Assembly: GCF_900102165.1 (NCBI RefSeq)
Contig: NZ_FNBD01000012.1
Coordinates: 56,226-120,225 of the forward strand
DNA: 64,000 nucleotides
Reading direction: 5' to 3'
From: Cellulophaga baltica
Lineage (GTDB): Bacteria; Bacteroidota; Bacteroidia; Flavobacteriales; Flavobacteriaceae
In this document: positions 27,152 to 36,013 of the stretch, in pieces
Numbering within the stretch: the stretch's first letter is position 1
How the letters are laid out: the number at the start of each line of letters is the position of its first letter
Notes under the pieces: model-generated
The model's input: only the letters and a program-made list of their open reading frames with translations
What the model was told of the DNA's origin: nothing
Databases searched by the model: none
Made by a program: the position numbers and the translations under genes

Positions 27152-28639
27152 TTAGTTAAAATCTCGGATCAAAACCATGTCATTATATTTTTTCAACCTT
27201 AATGAACTGCCAACAAATTCCGTTTTCATACTTTCAGGGACAACACTTTTTAAGCTCTTACTCGTAACTCCAGTAATATCTTCTATTGCTTTGGCTAATA
27301 AAGGCTCTTCTAGATCACCTAATTGTCCTAGGTTACCTAAGGTTTCATTTATAGCGATATCAGGTTCTAGACCAGATGCAAAATCATTAAATCCATCTGC
27401 ATTTGCATACGTACCACATATAGGTTGTAATGCATATTTGTGATTAGGATTTACGCCATCTAAACCAACACTCTGAGAGTAATACGCATACGGAGGATAA
27501 CCATTGGATGTTTGTGCTGTGTTATCTAAGAGTGTTATAGAAAATTCATTTTTACCAACGGTTGTTTCACCTACCTGAACTACGGTGATGTATGGCTTTA
27601 AATTATTAATTAGCAATTCACTAGCAGAAGCGGTATCACCAGTAGTGATAACATATACCTTTGTTAGACCCAAACTCGTTAATGGAGTATTTTCATAATC
27701 AGATTCAAAAGGATCTGTAGATCCGAAATTTCCATTTCTTTTTGAATTATAGATGTATTCAATAAAGGGTTGTCCTGCAAATTGGCCTGTAATTCTTGCG
27801 GCTATTCTATTAGCTACTCCTGTAGAGCCTCCAGGATTATATCTAAGATCGATAACTAATTCCGTAGCGCCTTCCGTTTTTATTTTAGCAAACGCATCAT
27901 CAATAATATCTTCATTATCTCTAGTAAAACCGTTATACATTATATAGCCAATTTTTGTAGCATTCACTTCTAGAGTTTTTGCAATCAAAATAGGGTTTTC
28001 TGTTATTTCTAAGCGATTCACTTCTATATTTACATCATTGGGTGTAAATAGTTCTTCTTCTATAGTTCCAAAGTTTAAAGTAAATGTACTAGCACTTAGT
28101 AAATCTAAATTACTTGAAGTTATAAATCCATCAGCATCCGTATCTGCGAATAATTCGGTACCATTAACGGCGTAAAAAATATCACCTCTTTTAATACCTT
28201 TAGTTGCAGCATCAGAATTAGCCCAAACATAGCGAACTACTCCTAATACTCCATTTCCACTATCAGAAGGCAGCCTTGTTAATGTAAATTCAATCCCTGT
28301 AGTGGTTGAAGTACCTCCTAAAGCGCTAATTAAATTATCATAGTCATCTGAAATAAAGCTAAATCTATCTTGTGGTACTTTTACAGCATTATATAAATCT
28401 TCCGGAGCACCGTATCCATTTAAAAAACTATAAAATTCATCTATCGTGGCAAATCTATCGTCAGCTAAATTTGCTTGTTCCGGTTGCCAATAGTACCAAT
28501 AGTTCATCGCCTTCCAAACAAAATCATTCACTTCACTATTTAATTCTATAGTAACTATTTCTGAAGGTTCATCATCTTTATCAGAACAGGAAACAGCAAA
28601 TAGGCCTAGGCCTAAAAACAAAAGGAGAAACTTTTTCAT
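27152..28639 (-). CDS. S41 family (C-terminal-processing-like) peptidase, lipoprotein
   Basis: 495 residues from the ATG at 28639. The open frame reaches 28663, but the signal peptide MKKFLLLFLGLGLFAVSC starts here, with lipid Cys18. The N-terminal helical domain has a run of Trp/Tyr (FVWKAMNYWYYW). The PDZ-like region is at about 100-190 (VLGVVRYVWANSDAATKGIKRGDIF). The S41 peptidase core has GYIMYNGF, LVIDLRYNPGGS, the nucleophile motif TASASE near 336-341 and the lysine motif GETTVGK some 20 residues on. Likely degrades or processes envelope proteins. It is a member of the group often found as Bacteroidota lipoproteins rather than housekeeping CtpA. Confidence 0.92.
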   Translation of the reverse strand: MKKFLLLFLGLGLFAVSCSDKDDEPSEIVTIELNSEVNDFVWKAMNYWYYWQPEQANLADDRFATIDEFYSFLNGYGAPEDLYNAVKVPQDRFSFISDDYDNLISALGGTSTTTGIEFTLTRLPSDSGNGVLGVVRYVWANSDAATKGIKRGDIFYAVNGTELFADTDADGFITSSNLDLLSASTFTLNFGTIEEELFTPNDVNIEVNRLEITENPILIAKTLEVNATKIGYIMYNGFTRDNEDIIDDAFAKIKTEGATELVIDLRYNPGGSTGVANRIAARITGQFAGQPFIEYIYNSKRNGNFGSTDPFESDYENTPLTSLGLTKVYVITTGDTASASELLINNLKPYITVVQVGETTVGKNEFSITLLDNTAQTSNGYPPYAYYSQSVGLDGVNPNHKYALQPICGTYANADGFNDFASGLEPDIAINETLGNLGQLGDLEEPLLAKAIEDITGVTSKSLKSVVPESMKTEFVGSSLRLKKYNDMVLIRDFN

Positions 28640-28849
28640 ATTTTTTTTCTTTAAATATAACACTAATTATACCAAAGTATATCCTACATTATGCCTCTTG
28701 CAGTCCTATAAAAGCCGTTTGTATCTTAATATTATGGCACTAAAATAAACACATCTAAAAAATAAAAGAAATTATTTGTAACAAAATTCGTTATACTTCG
28801 TCTTCCTAGTATAAACCACTTAATACTGGTTTACAACAACCCAACCACA

Positions 28850-29359
28850 ATGAAACAGGTAGAATTTTTAAATGTTGTGATGCCTTTTAAAGACAAACTC
28901 TTTCGGTTAGCCAAAAGATTGTTGGTTTCCACAGAGGAAGCAGAGGATGCAACTCAAGAAATATTACTGAAGTTATGGACAAAAAATTCTGCTATTGAAG
29001 AATATAAAAACGTAGAAGCTTTTGCCATGACCATGACTAAGAATTTTTGCTTAGACCGATTAAAGTCGAAGCAAGCAGGAAATTTGAAATTAGTTCACAG
29101 TAATTATACGGATGATAATACATCGTTACAGAAGCAAGTCGAAGCCAAGGATAGTATATCATGGGTAGAAAAAATTATGGAAGAGTTGCCAGAACAACAA
29201 AAACTGGTATTACAATTGCGAGATGTAGAAGAGTATGATTATGACGAAATAGCGAAAATGTTAGACATGCAGCCTACCGCAATACGGGTGGCCTTGTCAA
29301 GAGCTAGAAAAACAGTAAGAGAAAAATTAGTAGAAAAACACAGTTATGGAATTGGATAA
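28850..29359 (+). CDS. ECF-type RNA polymerase sigma factor
   Basis: 169 residues. Region 2 has FRLAKRLLVSTEEAEDATQEILLKLW (about 17-43) and AFAMTMTKNFCLDRLKSK. Region 4 has LPEQQKLVLQLRDVEEYDYDEIA, then AIRVALSRARKTVREKL, the helix-turn-helix that reads the -35 element. It overlaps the following gene by 14 bp, and that gene encodes a membrane protein that may serve as its anti-sigma factor. The same transcript leads into DUF4252 genes, which suggests autoregulation of the cluster. Confidence 0.94.
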   Translation: MKQVEFLNVVMPFKDKLFRLAKRLLVSTEEAEDATQEILLKLWTKNSAIEEYKNVEAFAMTMTKNFCLDRLKSKQAGNLKLVHSNYTDDNTSLQKQVEAKDSISWVEKIMEELPEQQKLVLQLRDVEEYDYDEIAKMLDMQPTAIRVALSRARKTVREKLVEKHSYGIG

Positions 29360-29780
29360 TATAAATAACATACTAGAAAAATACTTTAATGCAGAAACAA
29401 CTATAGCAGAAGAGAAAGCATTGAAAGACTATTTTGTAAATGGGCCTATACATTCAGAGCATCAACAATATGCCCCGATGTTTACGCATCTTACAAATGC
29501 TAAAGAAGAAAAATTTACCAAACAAATACCTTTACAGCAAAAGAAATCAAAAGCCAAGTGGTTTTCGGCAGCAGCAGTAGCCATGCTATTATTGGGTTTG
29601 TATTTAGGTACTAATTATATGGAGCAACAACGTATAGAAAAAGAGCAAGCAGCATATGCCTACCAAGAAACAAAAAAAGCTTTGAATTTATTGGCACAAA
29701 ACTTTAATAAAGGAAAAGAAAAGATAGCCTATTTAAAAGAGTTTGAACAAGCAAAACAAAAAATTTACAACAATAATTAA
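29346..29780 (+). CDS. Membrane protein, probable anti-sigma factor
   Basis: 144 residues. The cytoplasmic N-terminal part has the short YFNAETTIAEEKALKDYF motif, common at the start of Bacteroidota anti-sigma/regulator proteins. There is one membrane helix at about 73-91 (FSAAAVAMLLLGLYLGTNY) and a periplasmic coiled-coil tail ending ALNLLAQNFNKGKEKIAYL. Coupled by overlap to the ECF sigma gene. No FecR domain is present. The anti-sigma role is inferred from position and topology. Confidence 0.75.
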   Translation: MELDNINNILEKYFNAETTIAEEKALKDYFVNGPIHSEHQQYAPMFTHLTNAKEEKFTKQIPLQQKKSKAKWFSAAAVAMLLLGLYLGTNYMEQQRIEKEQAAYAYQETKKALNLLAQNFNKGKEKIAYLKEFEQAKQKIYNNN

Positions 29781-29790
29781 AAAAAAAATC

Positions 29791-30333
29791 ATGAAAAAGT
29801 CCCTTATACTATTATTCCTAGCCGTTACCCCTTTTATAGGTTTTTCGCAGTCCTTATTTGATAAATACGAGGATTCTGATAATGTATCTGCTGTAATTGT
29901 GAACAAAAGCATGTTTAATCTTTTAAGTAAGATAGATGTAGAAGTAGATGATCCAGATGCTAAAGATTTTATGGATATCGCCAAGAGCGTAAGTAGTCTT
30001 AAAGTTTTTACCACAGAAGACAAAGCAGTAGGAGCAGATATGGCTGTAAACGTAGCGAAATATTTGAAATCTTCTTCAATGGAAGAGCTAATGCGTGTAA
30101 AAGATAAAGATGCAAACGTAAAATTTTATATCAAAGCAGGTAAAGATGATGACCACGTAAGTGAGTTACTTATGTTTGTTACCGGCGTAAAAAACATACA
30201 AGCAGGAGGTAGAAATGTAGAAACAGTACTGCTTTCTTTAACAGGAGATATCGATTTAAATAAAATTGGTTCCTTGACAAGTAAAATGAACTTACCGAAA
30301 GAACTAAATAATGCAGGTAAGAAAAATCAATAA
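29791..30333 (+). CDS. DUF4252 protein (copy 1)
   Basis: 180 residues from the ATG at 29791, which gives the signal peptide MKKSLILLFLAVTPFIGFSQ. An upstream in-frame ATG at 29743 lies inside the previous gene and is not used. DUF4252 core: SLFDKYEDSDNVSAVIVNKS, DAKDFMDIAKSVSSLKVFTT, YLKSSSMEELMRVKD, HVSELLMFVTG and ETVLLSLTGDIDLNKIG. Secreted to the periplasm; molecular function unknown. Closely paralogous to the next gene. Confidence 0.9.
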   Translation: MKKSLILLFLAVTPFIGFSQSLFDKYEDSDNVSAVIVNKSMFNLLSKIDVEVDDPDAKDFMDIAKSVSSLKVFTTEDKAVGADMAVNVAKYLKSSSMEELMRVKDKDANVKFYIKAGKDDDHVSELLMFVTGVKNIQAGGRNVETVLLSLTGDIDLNKIGSLTSKMNLPKELNNAGKKNQ

Positions 30334-30361
30334 TTAATTAATCAATCAAAAATCATCAATC

Positions 30362-30907
30362 ATGAAAACAATCAGTTTATTTTTAGTAATCGCAATTTTA
30401 CCATTATTTGGATTTTCTCAATCTATCTTCGACAAATATGAAGATATGGATCGTGTGTCATCTGTAATCGTTAATAAAAGTATGATCAATTTTGTCAGTT
30501 CTCTTGGAATAGATGAGCATGATCAAGAAGCCAAAGATTTTATGGATATCGCTAAAGGAGTAAAGAGTTTAAAAGTCTTTATGACGGAAGATAAGACGGC
30601 ATCTTTAGAAATGGGGTCTACCGTTAAAAAGTATTTAAAATCTTCTAAGATGGAAGAGTTGATGCGTGTAAAAGACGAAGATGTTAATGTGAAATTTTTT
30701 ATTAGAGAAGGTAGAGATGCAGATCATGTAAAAGAGTTATTAATGTTTGTAACCGGTATAGGTAATGTCAAAACAGACCTAAACGGTAGAAATATAGAGA
30801 CTGTTTTAGTGTCTATTACAGGAGATATTGATCTGAATAAAATTGGTGCTTTGACTAATAAAATGAATTTGCCGAAAGAATTAAATAAAGCAGGGAAAGC
30901 AAAATAA
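30362..30907 (+). CDS. DUF4252 protein (copy 2)
   Basis: 181 residues, signal peptide ending near FGFSQ (residue 19 or 20). It shares long identical stretches with copy 1 (FDKYED, VIVNKSM, AKDFMDIAK, YLKSS, MEELMRVKD, ELLMFVTG, ETVL, TGDIDLNKIG, MNLPKELN), so the pair arose by tandem duplication. A hairpin follows the stop, separating it partly from the third DUF4252 gene. Confidence 0.9.
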   Translation: MKTISLFLVIAILPLFGFSQSIFDKYEDMDRVSSVIVNKSMINFVSSLGIDEHDQEAKDFMDIAKGVKSLKVFMTEDKTASLEMGSTVKKYLKSSKMEELMRVKDEDVNVKFFIREGRDADHVKELLMFVTGIGNVKTDLNGRNIETVLVSITGDIDLNKIGALTNKMNLPKELNKAGKAK

Positions 30908-30918
30908 TTCAATAATAA

Positions 30919-30954
30919 AAAACAGCATTTGGTGCGCCAAATGCTGTTTTCTTT
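30919..30954 (+). terminator. Terminator after the second DUF4252 gene
   Basis: 14-bp perfect arms AAAACAGCATTTGG / CCAAATGCTGTTTT with loop TGCG and a following CTTT. It lies 13 bp before the third DUF4252 start, so it could attenuate that gene. Confidence 0.8.
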
Positions 30955-30966
30955 AATTATAATAAA

Positions 30967-31503
30967 ATGAAAAATGTAAAGTTTAGTCTCGTAATAGCAT
31001 GGGTTCTGCTATTTTTTAGTTGTTCCTCCACACAAAGTCTGCAGGAGTATTATGTAGATAATGCAGAGAATCCGAATTTCCTATCTTTTGATTTACCAGC
31101 AAGCCTTTTGAATATAGACCAGGTAGAGCTAACTCCGGAGCAGAAGAAAGCATATACTTCTCTTAAAAAGTTGAATGTATTGGCTTTTAAAAAAACCTTA
31201 GAAAATGCAGCTGATTACGTAGCAGAGAAAGCAAAAGTAAAAGCTATTTTAAAAAATGATAAGTATCAAGAGTTAATGAAGTTGAATACCAGTTACGGTA
31301 AAGGTTCTATTAAATTTTTAGGAGATGATGATGCTATAGATGAGGTTATTATTTATGGTGATACCGATGATAAGGGGTTTGTTTTAGTGCGCGTTTTAGG
31401 CGATAATATGAACCCCGCTAACTTAATGCAATTAATAAAAGCGATGGAGAAATCTAATTTTGATGGCAAACAGTTAGAAGGTTTGCTAGGTGCCTTCAAA
31501 TAG
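30967..31503 (+). CDS. DUF4252 lipoprotein (copy 3)
   Basis: 178 residues. Lipobox FFSC places the lipid Cys at 19. Divergent member of the same family: ADYVAEKAKVKAILKNDKYQEL, LNTSYGKGSIKFLGDDDAIDEVIIYGDTDDKGFVLVRVLGDNMNPANLMQLI aligns to the DUF4252 core. Unlike the first two it is membrane-anchored by lipid. It ends the sigma/anti-sigma/DUF4252 cluster and is followed by an imperfect hairpin. Confidence 0.85.
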   Translation: MKNVKFSLVIAWVLLFFSCSSTQSLQEYYVDNAENPNFLSFDLPASLLNIDQVELTPEQKKAYTSLKKLNVLAFKKTLENAADYVAEKAKVKAILKNDKYQELMKLNTSYGKGSIKFLGDDDAIDEVIIYGDTDDKGFVLVRVLGDNMNPANLMQLIKAMEKSNFDGKQLEGLLGAFK

Positions 31504-31525
31504 AAAATAATTAAAAAAAGGGGAG

Positions 31526-31564
31526 CCTCTTTGTCTAAAATATGTAGATGAAGAGGTTTTTTGA
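31526..31564 (+). terminator. Terminator of the DUF4252 cluster
   Basis: Arms CCTCTT-TG-TCTA / TAGA-TG-AAGAGG with an internal mismatch, followed by T6. Confidence 0.65.
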
Positions 31565-31668
31565 TGCTAATGATAAATGTTTTAACGCTAATAGATATTT
31601 TTTTGACTGATTATCCGTAATTTGCCAGTAACTATTAACGAATTATTATTTAAACACTAATTACAATT

Positions 31669-32511
31669 ATGGAAGAAAGTGCAGAAATTATTACCGAGAC
31701 TGCAGGAACGGCTGACTTATGGATGGCTAAAGGAATTGATTTTGTAACAGATTATGGGCCAAAAATTTTAGGAGCCATAGCTATTTATTTAATTGGTTCA
31801 TGGGTTATAAAGAAGCTTATTGGAGCGGTTAGAAAAGTATTGAATAAAGGAAACTACGACGAATCATTACAAAGCTTTTTGTTAAACCTTTTGTCATGGG
31901 GATTAAAAATCTTTTTAATCATTATGGTGATTTCAAAACTGGGTGTAGAAACGACAAGTTTTGCAGCCATTCTTGCGGCGGCTGGTTTAGCGGTAGGTTT
32001 AGCATTACAAGGATCACTCTCTAACTTTGCCGGTGGTGTTCTTATAATGATTTTTAAACCTTATAAAATCGGTGATTTAGTAGAGGCACAGGGGGTCTTA
32101 GGAAATGTAAAAGAAATTGAAATTTTTACCACTAAATTAATCACGCCTCAAAATAAATTGGCAATTGTACCTAATGGGGCAATGGCAAATGGTAATATCA
32201 TTAACTATACCGCAGAAGGCAAAATGCGTGTAGATACCACTGTAGGTATAGGATATGGAGAAGATATGAAGAAAGCAAAAGAAGTGCTTTTAGAAATGCT
32301 TGTGGCAAACCCTTTGGTTTTAAAAGATCCTGCTCCTTCAGTAAATGTAGAAGCCTTAGCAGATAGCTCTGTGAATTTGGCGGTAAGACCTTACTGTAAG
32401 CCAGAAGATTACTGGGATGTATACTTTGCAACTATAGAAGGTTCTAAATTGGCTCTTGACAAAGCTAAGATTGAAATTCCTTACCCACACGAAGTTCAAA
32501 TTAATAAGTAA
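31669..32511 (+). CDS. mscS: Small-conductance mechanosensitive channel (MscS family)
   Basis: 280 residues. Three N-terminal membrane helices. The pore-lining TM3 has the Ala/Gly pattern SFAAILAAAGLAVGLALQGSLSNFAGG near 103-129, the hallmark of MscS. A beta domain (VEAQGVLGNVKEIEIFTTKL, VPNGAMANGNIINYT) and the C-terminal alpha/beta cage follow (PYCKPEDYW). It releases solutes on hypo-osmotic shock. Monocistronic, terminated by the hairpin shared with purB. Confidence 0.94.
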   Translation: MEESAEIITETAGTADLWMAKGIDFVTDYGPKILGAIAIYLIGSWVIKKLIGAVRKVLNKGNYDESLQSFLLNLLSWGLKIFLIIMVISKLGVETTSFAAILAAAGLAVGLALQGSLSNFAGGVLIMIFKPYKIGDLVEAQGVLGNVKEIEIFTTKLITPQNKLAIVPNGAMANGNIINYTAEGKMRVDTTVGIGYGEDMKKAKEVLLEMLVANPLVLKDPAPSVNVEALADSSVNLAVRPYCKPEDYWDVYFATIEGSKLALDKAKIEIPYPHEVQINK

Positions 32512-32531
32512 TTAAATACTTATAAGCATAA

Positions 32532-32558
32532 AAAAAGACCGCAATTTGCGGTCTTTTT
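32532..32558. terminator. Bidirectional terminator mscS/purB
   Basis: AAAAAGACCGCA / TGCGGTCTTTTT hairpin between convergent genes. Confidence 0.85.
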
Positions 32559-32580
32559 AATTTTATAGTGACACTAGTTA

Positions 32581-33924
32581 TTAAATGCCAGTGTAATTAC
32601 TTGGTGTAATTACTTTTAATTCTGCCTTAATAGCATCAGGCACCTCAAGAGTATCAATAAAGTTAGCAATAGATTGCTGATTTATCTTTTCATTAGTTCT
32701 TGTAAGCCCTTTTAATGCTTCATATGGATTTGGATATGCCTCACGTCTTAAAATGGTTTGTATAGCCTCTGCAACTACAGCCCAGTTGTTCTCCAGGTCT
32801 TGTTCAAACTTTTCTTTATTCAGCAATAACTTACTTAAGCCTTTTAAGGTAGATTGAAAAGCAATCATGGTATGTGCAAAAGGCACACCAATGTTTCTTA
32901 GGACCGTACTATCCGTTAAATCGCGTTGTAATCTAGAAACAGGAAGTTTAGCCGATAAATGCTCAAAAATAGCATTCGCAATTCCTAAGTTACCTTCAGA
33001 GTTTTCAAAATCTATTGGGTTAACTTTATGTGGCATAGCAGAAGAACCTACTTCACCTGCTTTAATTTTTTGTTTAAAGTAATCCATCGATACGTAGGTC
33101 CAGAAATCACGATCTAAGTCAAGAATAATAGTATTTATTCTTTTTAACGTATCAAACAAAGCCGCCATATGGTCGTAATGCTCAATTTGAGTTGTAGGAA
33201 AAGAGTGGTAGAGTCCTAGTTTCTCTTGTACAAATTCTTGTCCAAATTCTTGCCAGTTAATAGTAGGATATGCTACCTTATGTGCGTTGTAATTACCTGT
33301 AGCCCCGCCAAATTTTGCAGCACTAGGAATATCATTCAGTAAATTAAATTGTTCTTTTAAACGTACCACATATACCTGAATTTCTTTCCCTAAACGGGTA
33401 GGAGAGGCTGGTTGTCCGTGAGTACGGGCCAACATAGGTATTGCTTTCCATTCTGAAGCTAAGGCTTCTAGTTCTTCTAAAACTTCAAAATATTGCGGTA
33501 CATACACATCATTCATGGCTTCTTTTAAAGAAAGAGGAATGGCAGTGTTATTAATATCTTGAGAGGTTAAACCAAAATGGATAAACTCTTTATAAGCTTG
33601 AAGTCCTAATCCGTCAAATTTATTTTTGATAAAATATTCAACAGCTTTAACGTCGTGGTTGGTTGTTTTTTCAATCTCTTTAATGGCTAAAGCATCGTCA
33701 GAAGAAAAATTAGTATAGATTTCTCTTAATGCCTCAAATTTAGAAGTATCAAAACTAGAAAGTTGTGGTAATGGAATTTCGCATAAAGCAATGAAATACT
33801 CGATTTCTACACGAACTCGATACTTTATTAATGCTTCTTCAGAAAAATAATCAGCTAAATTTTCAACTTTGTTTCTGTAACGACCGTCTATCGGAGAAAT
33901 CGCATTCAGTTTGTTTAAAGACAT
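32581..33924 (-). CDS. purB: Adenylosuccinate lyase
   Basis: 447 residues. It cleaves adenylosuccinate to AMP and fumarate, and SAICAR to AICAR, in purine synthesis. Fumarase/ASL superfamily signature SSAMPHKVNPIDFEN carries the mobile catalytic Ser. GLTSQDINNTA and RTHGQPASPTRLGKE (catalytic His) lie upstream, and NRRLIENNLKV-like ENNWAVVAEAIQTILRREAYPNPYE downstream. A TATATTTG element upstream gives it its own promoter. The neighbouring 186-residue gene lies further upstream on the same strand. Confidence 0.96.
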   Translation of the reverse strand: MSLNKLNAISPIDGRYRNKVENLADYFSEEALIKYRVRVEIEYFIALCEIPLPQLSSFDTSKFEALREIYTNFSSDDALAIKEIEKTTNHDVKAVEYFIKNKFDGLGLQAYKEFIHFGLTSQDINNTAIPLSLKEAMNDVYVPQYFEVLEELEALASEWKAIPMLARTHGQPASPTRLGKEIQVYVVRLKEQFNLLNDIPSAAKFGGATGNYNAHKVAYPTINWQEFGQEFVQEKLGLYHSFPTTQIEHYDHMAALFDTLKRINTIILDLDRDFWTYVSMDYFKQKIKAGEVGSSAMPHKVNPIDFENSEGNLGIANAIFEHLSAKLPVSRLQRDLTDSTVLRNIGVPFAHTMIAFQSTLKGLSKLLLNKEKFEQDLENNWAVVAEAIQTILRREAYPNPYEALKGLTRTNEKINQQSIANFIDTLEVPDAIKAELKVITPSNYTGI

Positions 33925-33956
33925 TTTATAGAAATTGATTGGTTTTATAGAAGCGG

Positions 33957-33964
33957 CAAATATA
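33957..33964 (-). promoter_or_regulatory. -7 promoter element of purB
   Basis: TATATTTG on the minus strand (CAAATATA as written), about 33 nt before the purB start; the -33 element is not recognisable. Confidence 0.55.
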
Positions 33965-34018
33965 GGGATTCCTTAAGCACCTAAAAAGCTAACAAGTAAA
34001 TAAATACATGGATTTGAT

Positions 34019-34579
34019 CTATTTTATTTTGGCTAAGGTGAGTCTAGCTCTGGCTTTGTATGCGGCACTCCCTTTTGAGTAGTTTTGTTCTAGAATGATT
34101 TTTAACTCGGGTAAAATCCATTTAAATTTTTTAGCCATTAACAGTAAACTTGTCATAGCATATGCTTGTGCTGCTACTTTTTGATCAGTAATGAGCCAAT
34201 CAAAGCATGCTGCAGTAATTTTTTCAAGATGCTTTGTACTCAAGGCGTCTTGAGTTGTATTTGGAGTCTTTGAAAAATAACTTTTGGTTAAGTATTCGCA
34301 GATTTTTGCCATAGGACGTACTGCTGAGTCTAAATGTACGCTGGTTAGGTTCTTGGCAAAAGTGTCTAAATGCGGAAAAATAAAGGGCAAGTTTTCCTTG
34401 GCTGTAAATTCTAAAACCCAACAGGCTTTGCAAGATATTGGGTCGTTAATAGTAAAGGCTACTTTTAATAATGGCGTAATTAATTCAGGATTATTGGAAA
34501 TTAGCCCAGCCATTTCAGCTCTTTTTTCTCTAGAGTGATTCACGTAATTTAAAGAAGTATAGAGCTCTTGCGTAGTCAT
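34019..34579 (-). CDS. Conserved protein, HEAT-like helical repeats
   Basis: 186 residues, no signal peptide, almost wholly helical by composition. Possible HEAT-like units are VNHSREKRAEMAGLISNNPE, ITPLLKVAFTINDPISCKACWVLEFTAKEN and AACFDWLITDQKVAAQAYAMTSLLLMAKKF. I do not recognise a named family. Its ATG overlaps the sirtuin stop codon by one base (TAATG), so it is translationally coupled to that gene. It precedes purB. Confidence 0.75.
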   Translation of the reverse strand: MTTQELYTSLNYVNHSREKRAEMAGLISNNPELITPLLKVAFTINDPISCKACWVLEFTAKENLPFIFPHLDTFAKNLTSVHLDSAVRPMAKICEYLTKSYFSKTPNTTQDALSTKHLEKITAACFDWLITDQKVAAQAYAMTSLLLMAKKFKWILPELKIILEQNYSKGSAAYKARARLTLAKIK

Positions 34580-35280
34580 TAATTTGTTTTTATTAATTGA
34601 GTTACTAGTTCTGGTATTCCTTCTACAGCAGTTTTTTCAATAATAGTTAAGTTGTTAAATGCATTTTTGGAGATACTAGGTCTAGGGTCAACAAAGTAGA
34701 TAGGGGTGTCATCTTTTATAAAATTGACAAGACTAGCAGCTGGATACACTTGCATAGAAGTGCCAATGATGATTAAAATATCTGCTTCTTGGGTAATTTC
34801 GATAGCCCTATCAAGCAAAGGCACTGCTTCGCCAAACCAAACAATATGTGGTCGTAGCTGATGCCCATTAATACATTTGTCGCCTATTTTTAAATCTTTT
34901 TTCCAGTCTAGTATTACTGGAGCTCCAATTCTAGAAATCTTGGTGCTTCTAACTTTAAGCAGCTCCCCGTGTAAATGAATTATAGCTTTGCTGCCAGCTC
35001 TTTCATGCAAGTCATCAATATTCTGAGTAATTATGGTGGTCTCAAAATACTCTTCAAGATTTTTTAATGCTAGGTGTGCCTCATTCGGTGCTACCTTTAA
35101 AAGTTGTTTTCTACGCTGGTTGTAAAAATCTAAGACGAGTTTAGGGTTTTTTTCAAAACCTTGGGGAGAAGCAACTTCCATTACGTCATAACCCTCCCAA
35201 AGGCCATCTGCATCTCTAAAAGTTTGAATGCCACTTTCTGCGCTTATTCCCGCACCTGTTAAAACAACAATTTTTTTCAT
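34579..35280 (-). CDS. Sir2-family NAD-dependent deacylase (SIRT5/CobB class), zinc cysteines missing
   Basis: 233 residues from the ATG at 35280. The frame extends to 35313, but homology begins MKKIVVLTGAGISAESG. NAD-binding GAGISAESGIQTFRD is at 9-23, QNIDD at 86-90, and catalytic His104 lies in HLHGE. Tyr53 and Arg56 (FYNQRR) form the YxxR pair that reads succinyl/malonyl-lysine in SIRT5-class enzymes, so desuccinylase activity is likely. The small domain normally holds four zinc-binding Cys; here there is only Cys136 (GDKCINGHQLRPHIVWFGE), so zinc cannot be bound in the usual way. Last base overlaps the next gene. Confidence 0.93.
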   Translation of the reverse strand: MKKIVVLTGAGISAESGIQTFRDADGLWEGYDVMEVASPQGFEKNPKLVLDFYNQRRKQLLKVAPNEAHLALKNLEEYFETTIITQNIDDLHERAGSKAIIHLHGELLKVRSTKISRIGAPVILDWKKDLKIGDKCINGHQLRPHIVWFGEAVPLLDRAIEITQEADILIIIGTSMQVYPAASLVNFIKDDTPIYFVDPRPSISKNAFNNLTIIEKTAVEGIPELVTQLIKTN

Positions 35281-35339
35281 ATCATGTACGAATTTGATTA
35301 TAAAAATATACAATTTTAGATTTTTATTATCTTCGATTT

Positions 35340-35996
35340 ATGATTGATTTAAAACTTTTAAAATATTTAGAAGAATTTATATCTGAAGAACGTAAAGAAC
35401 GCTTTCTTCAGATCTTGGAAGAACGTACCTATAAAATTACGGTGGCTATTGAAGACGTGTTTCAAATGCACAATACCAGTGCTGTTATTCGTAGTTGCGA
35501 TATATTCGGAATTCAGTCTGCCCATCTTATCGAACGTAAGTATGGAGACCAATTGGATGTGCAAATAGCTATGGGCGCGCAAAAGTGGGTAGATATACAT
35601 AGGTATGAAAGTACAAGCACTTGTATAGATGCGTTAAAAAAAGAAGGGTATAAAATAATAGCAACAACGCCGCATAACGATTCCTGTTTGTTAGATGATT
35701 TTGATTTTGATGGTAAAACAGCCTTGTTTTTTGGAACAGAAAAAAAAGGTTTAAGTGATGAAGTTTTGGAAAAAGCCGACGGGTTTTTGAAAATACCAAT
35801 GGTGGGTTTTACGGAGAGCTTAAATATTTCGGTTTCAGCGGCCATCATCTTACAAAGCTTAACTACTAAATTAAAAAAAGAATGCGCTGAGTGGCAGCTT
35901 ACCGATGATGAGAAAATTATAAAGCAGATAGATTGGGCAAAAAAATCGATTAAGAGTATTGATGGGGTCTTATCCCGGTATTCGGAGGACACATGA
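35340..35996 (+). CDS. trmH: tRNA (guanosine-2'-O-)-methyltransferase, TrmH/SpoU family
   Basis: 218 residues. SPOUT methyltransferase with the three SpoU motifs: NTSAVIRSCDIFG near 44-56 (catalytic Arg), ALFFGTEKKGLSDE near 128-141, and FTESLNISVSAAIILQ near 158-174 forming the knotted SAM site. TrmH 2'-O-methylates G18 of tRNAs; another RNA target cannot be excluded. Divergent from the sirtuin gene, convergent with the phosphoesterase. Confidence 0.92.
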   Translation: MIDLKLLKYLEEFISEERKERFLQILEERTYKITVAIEDVFQMHNTSAVIRSCDIFGIQSAHLIERKYGDQLDVQIAMGAQKWVDIHRYESTSTCIDALKKEGYKIIATTPHNDSCLLDDFDFDGKTALFFGTEKKGLSDEVLEKADGFLKIPMVGFTESLNISVSAAIILQSLTTKLKKECAEWQLTDDEKIIKQIDWAKKSIKSIDGVLSRYSEDT

Positions 35997-36013
35997 GTTC
36001 AAAATTTAATTTG

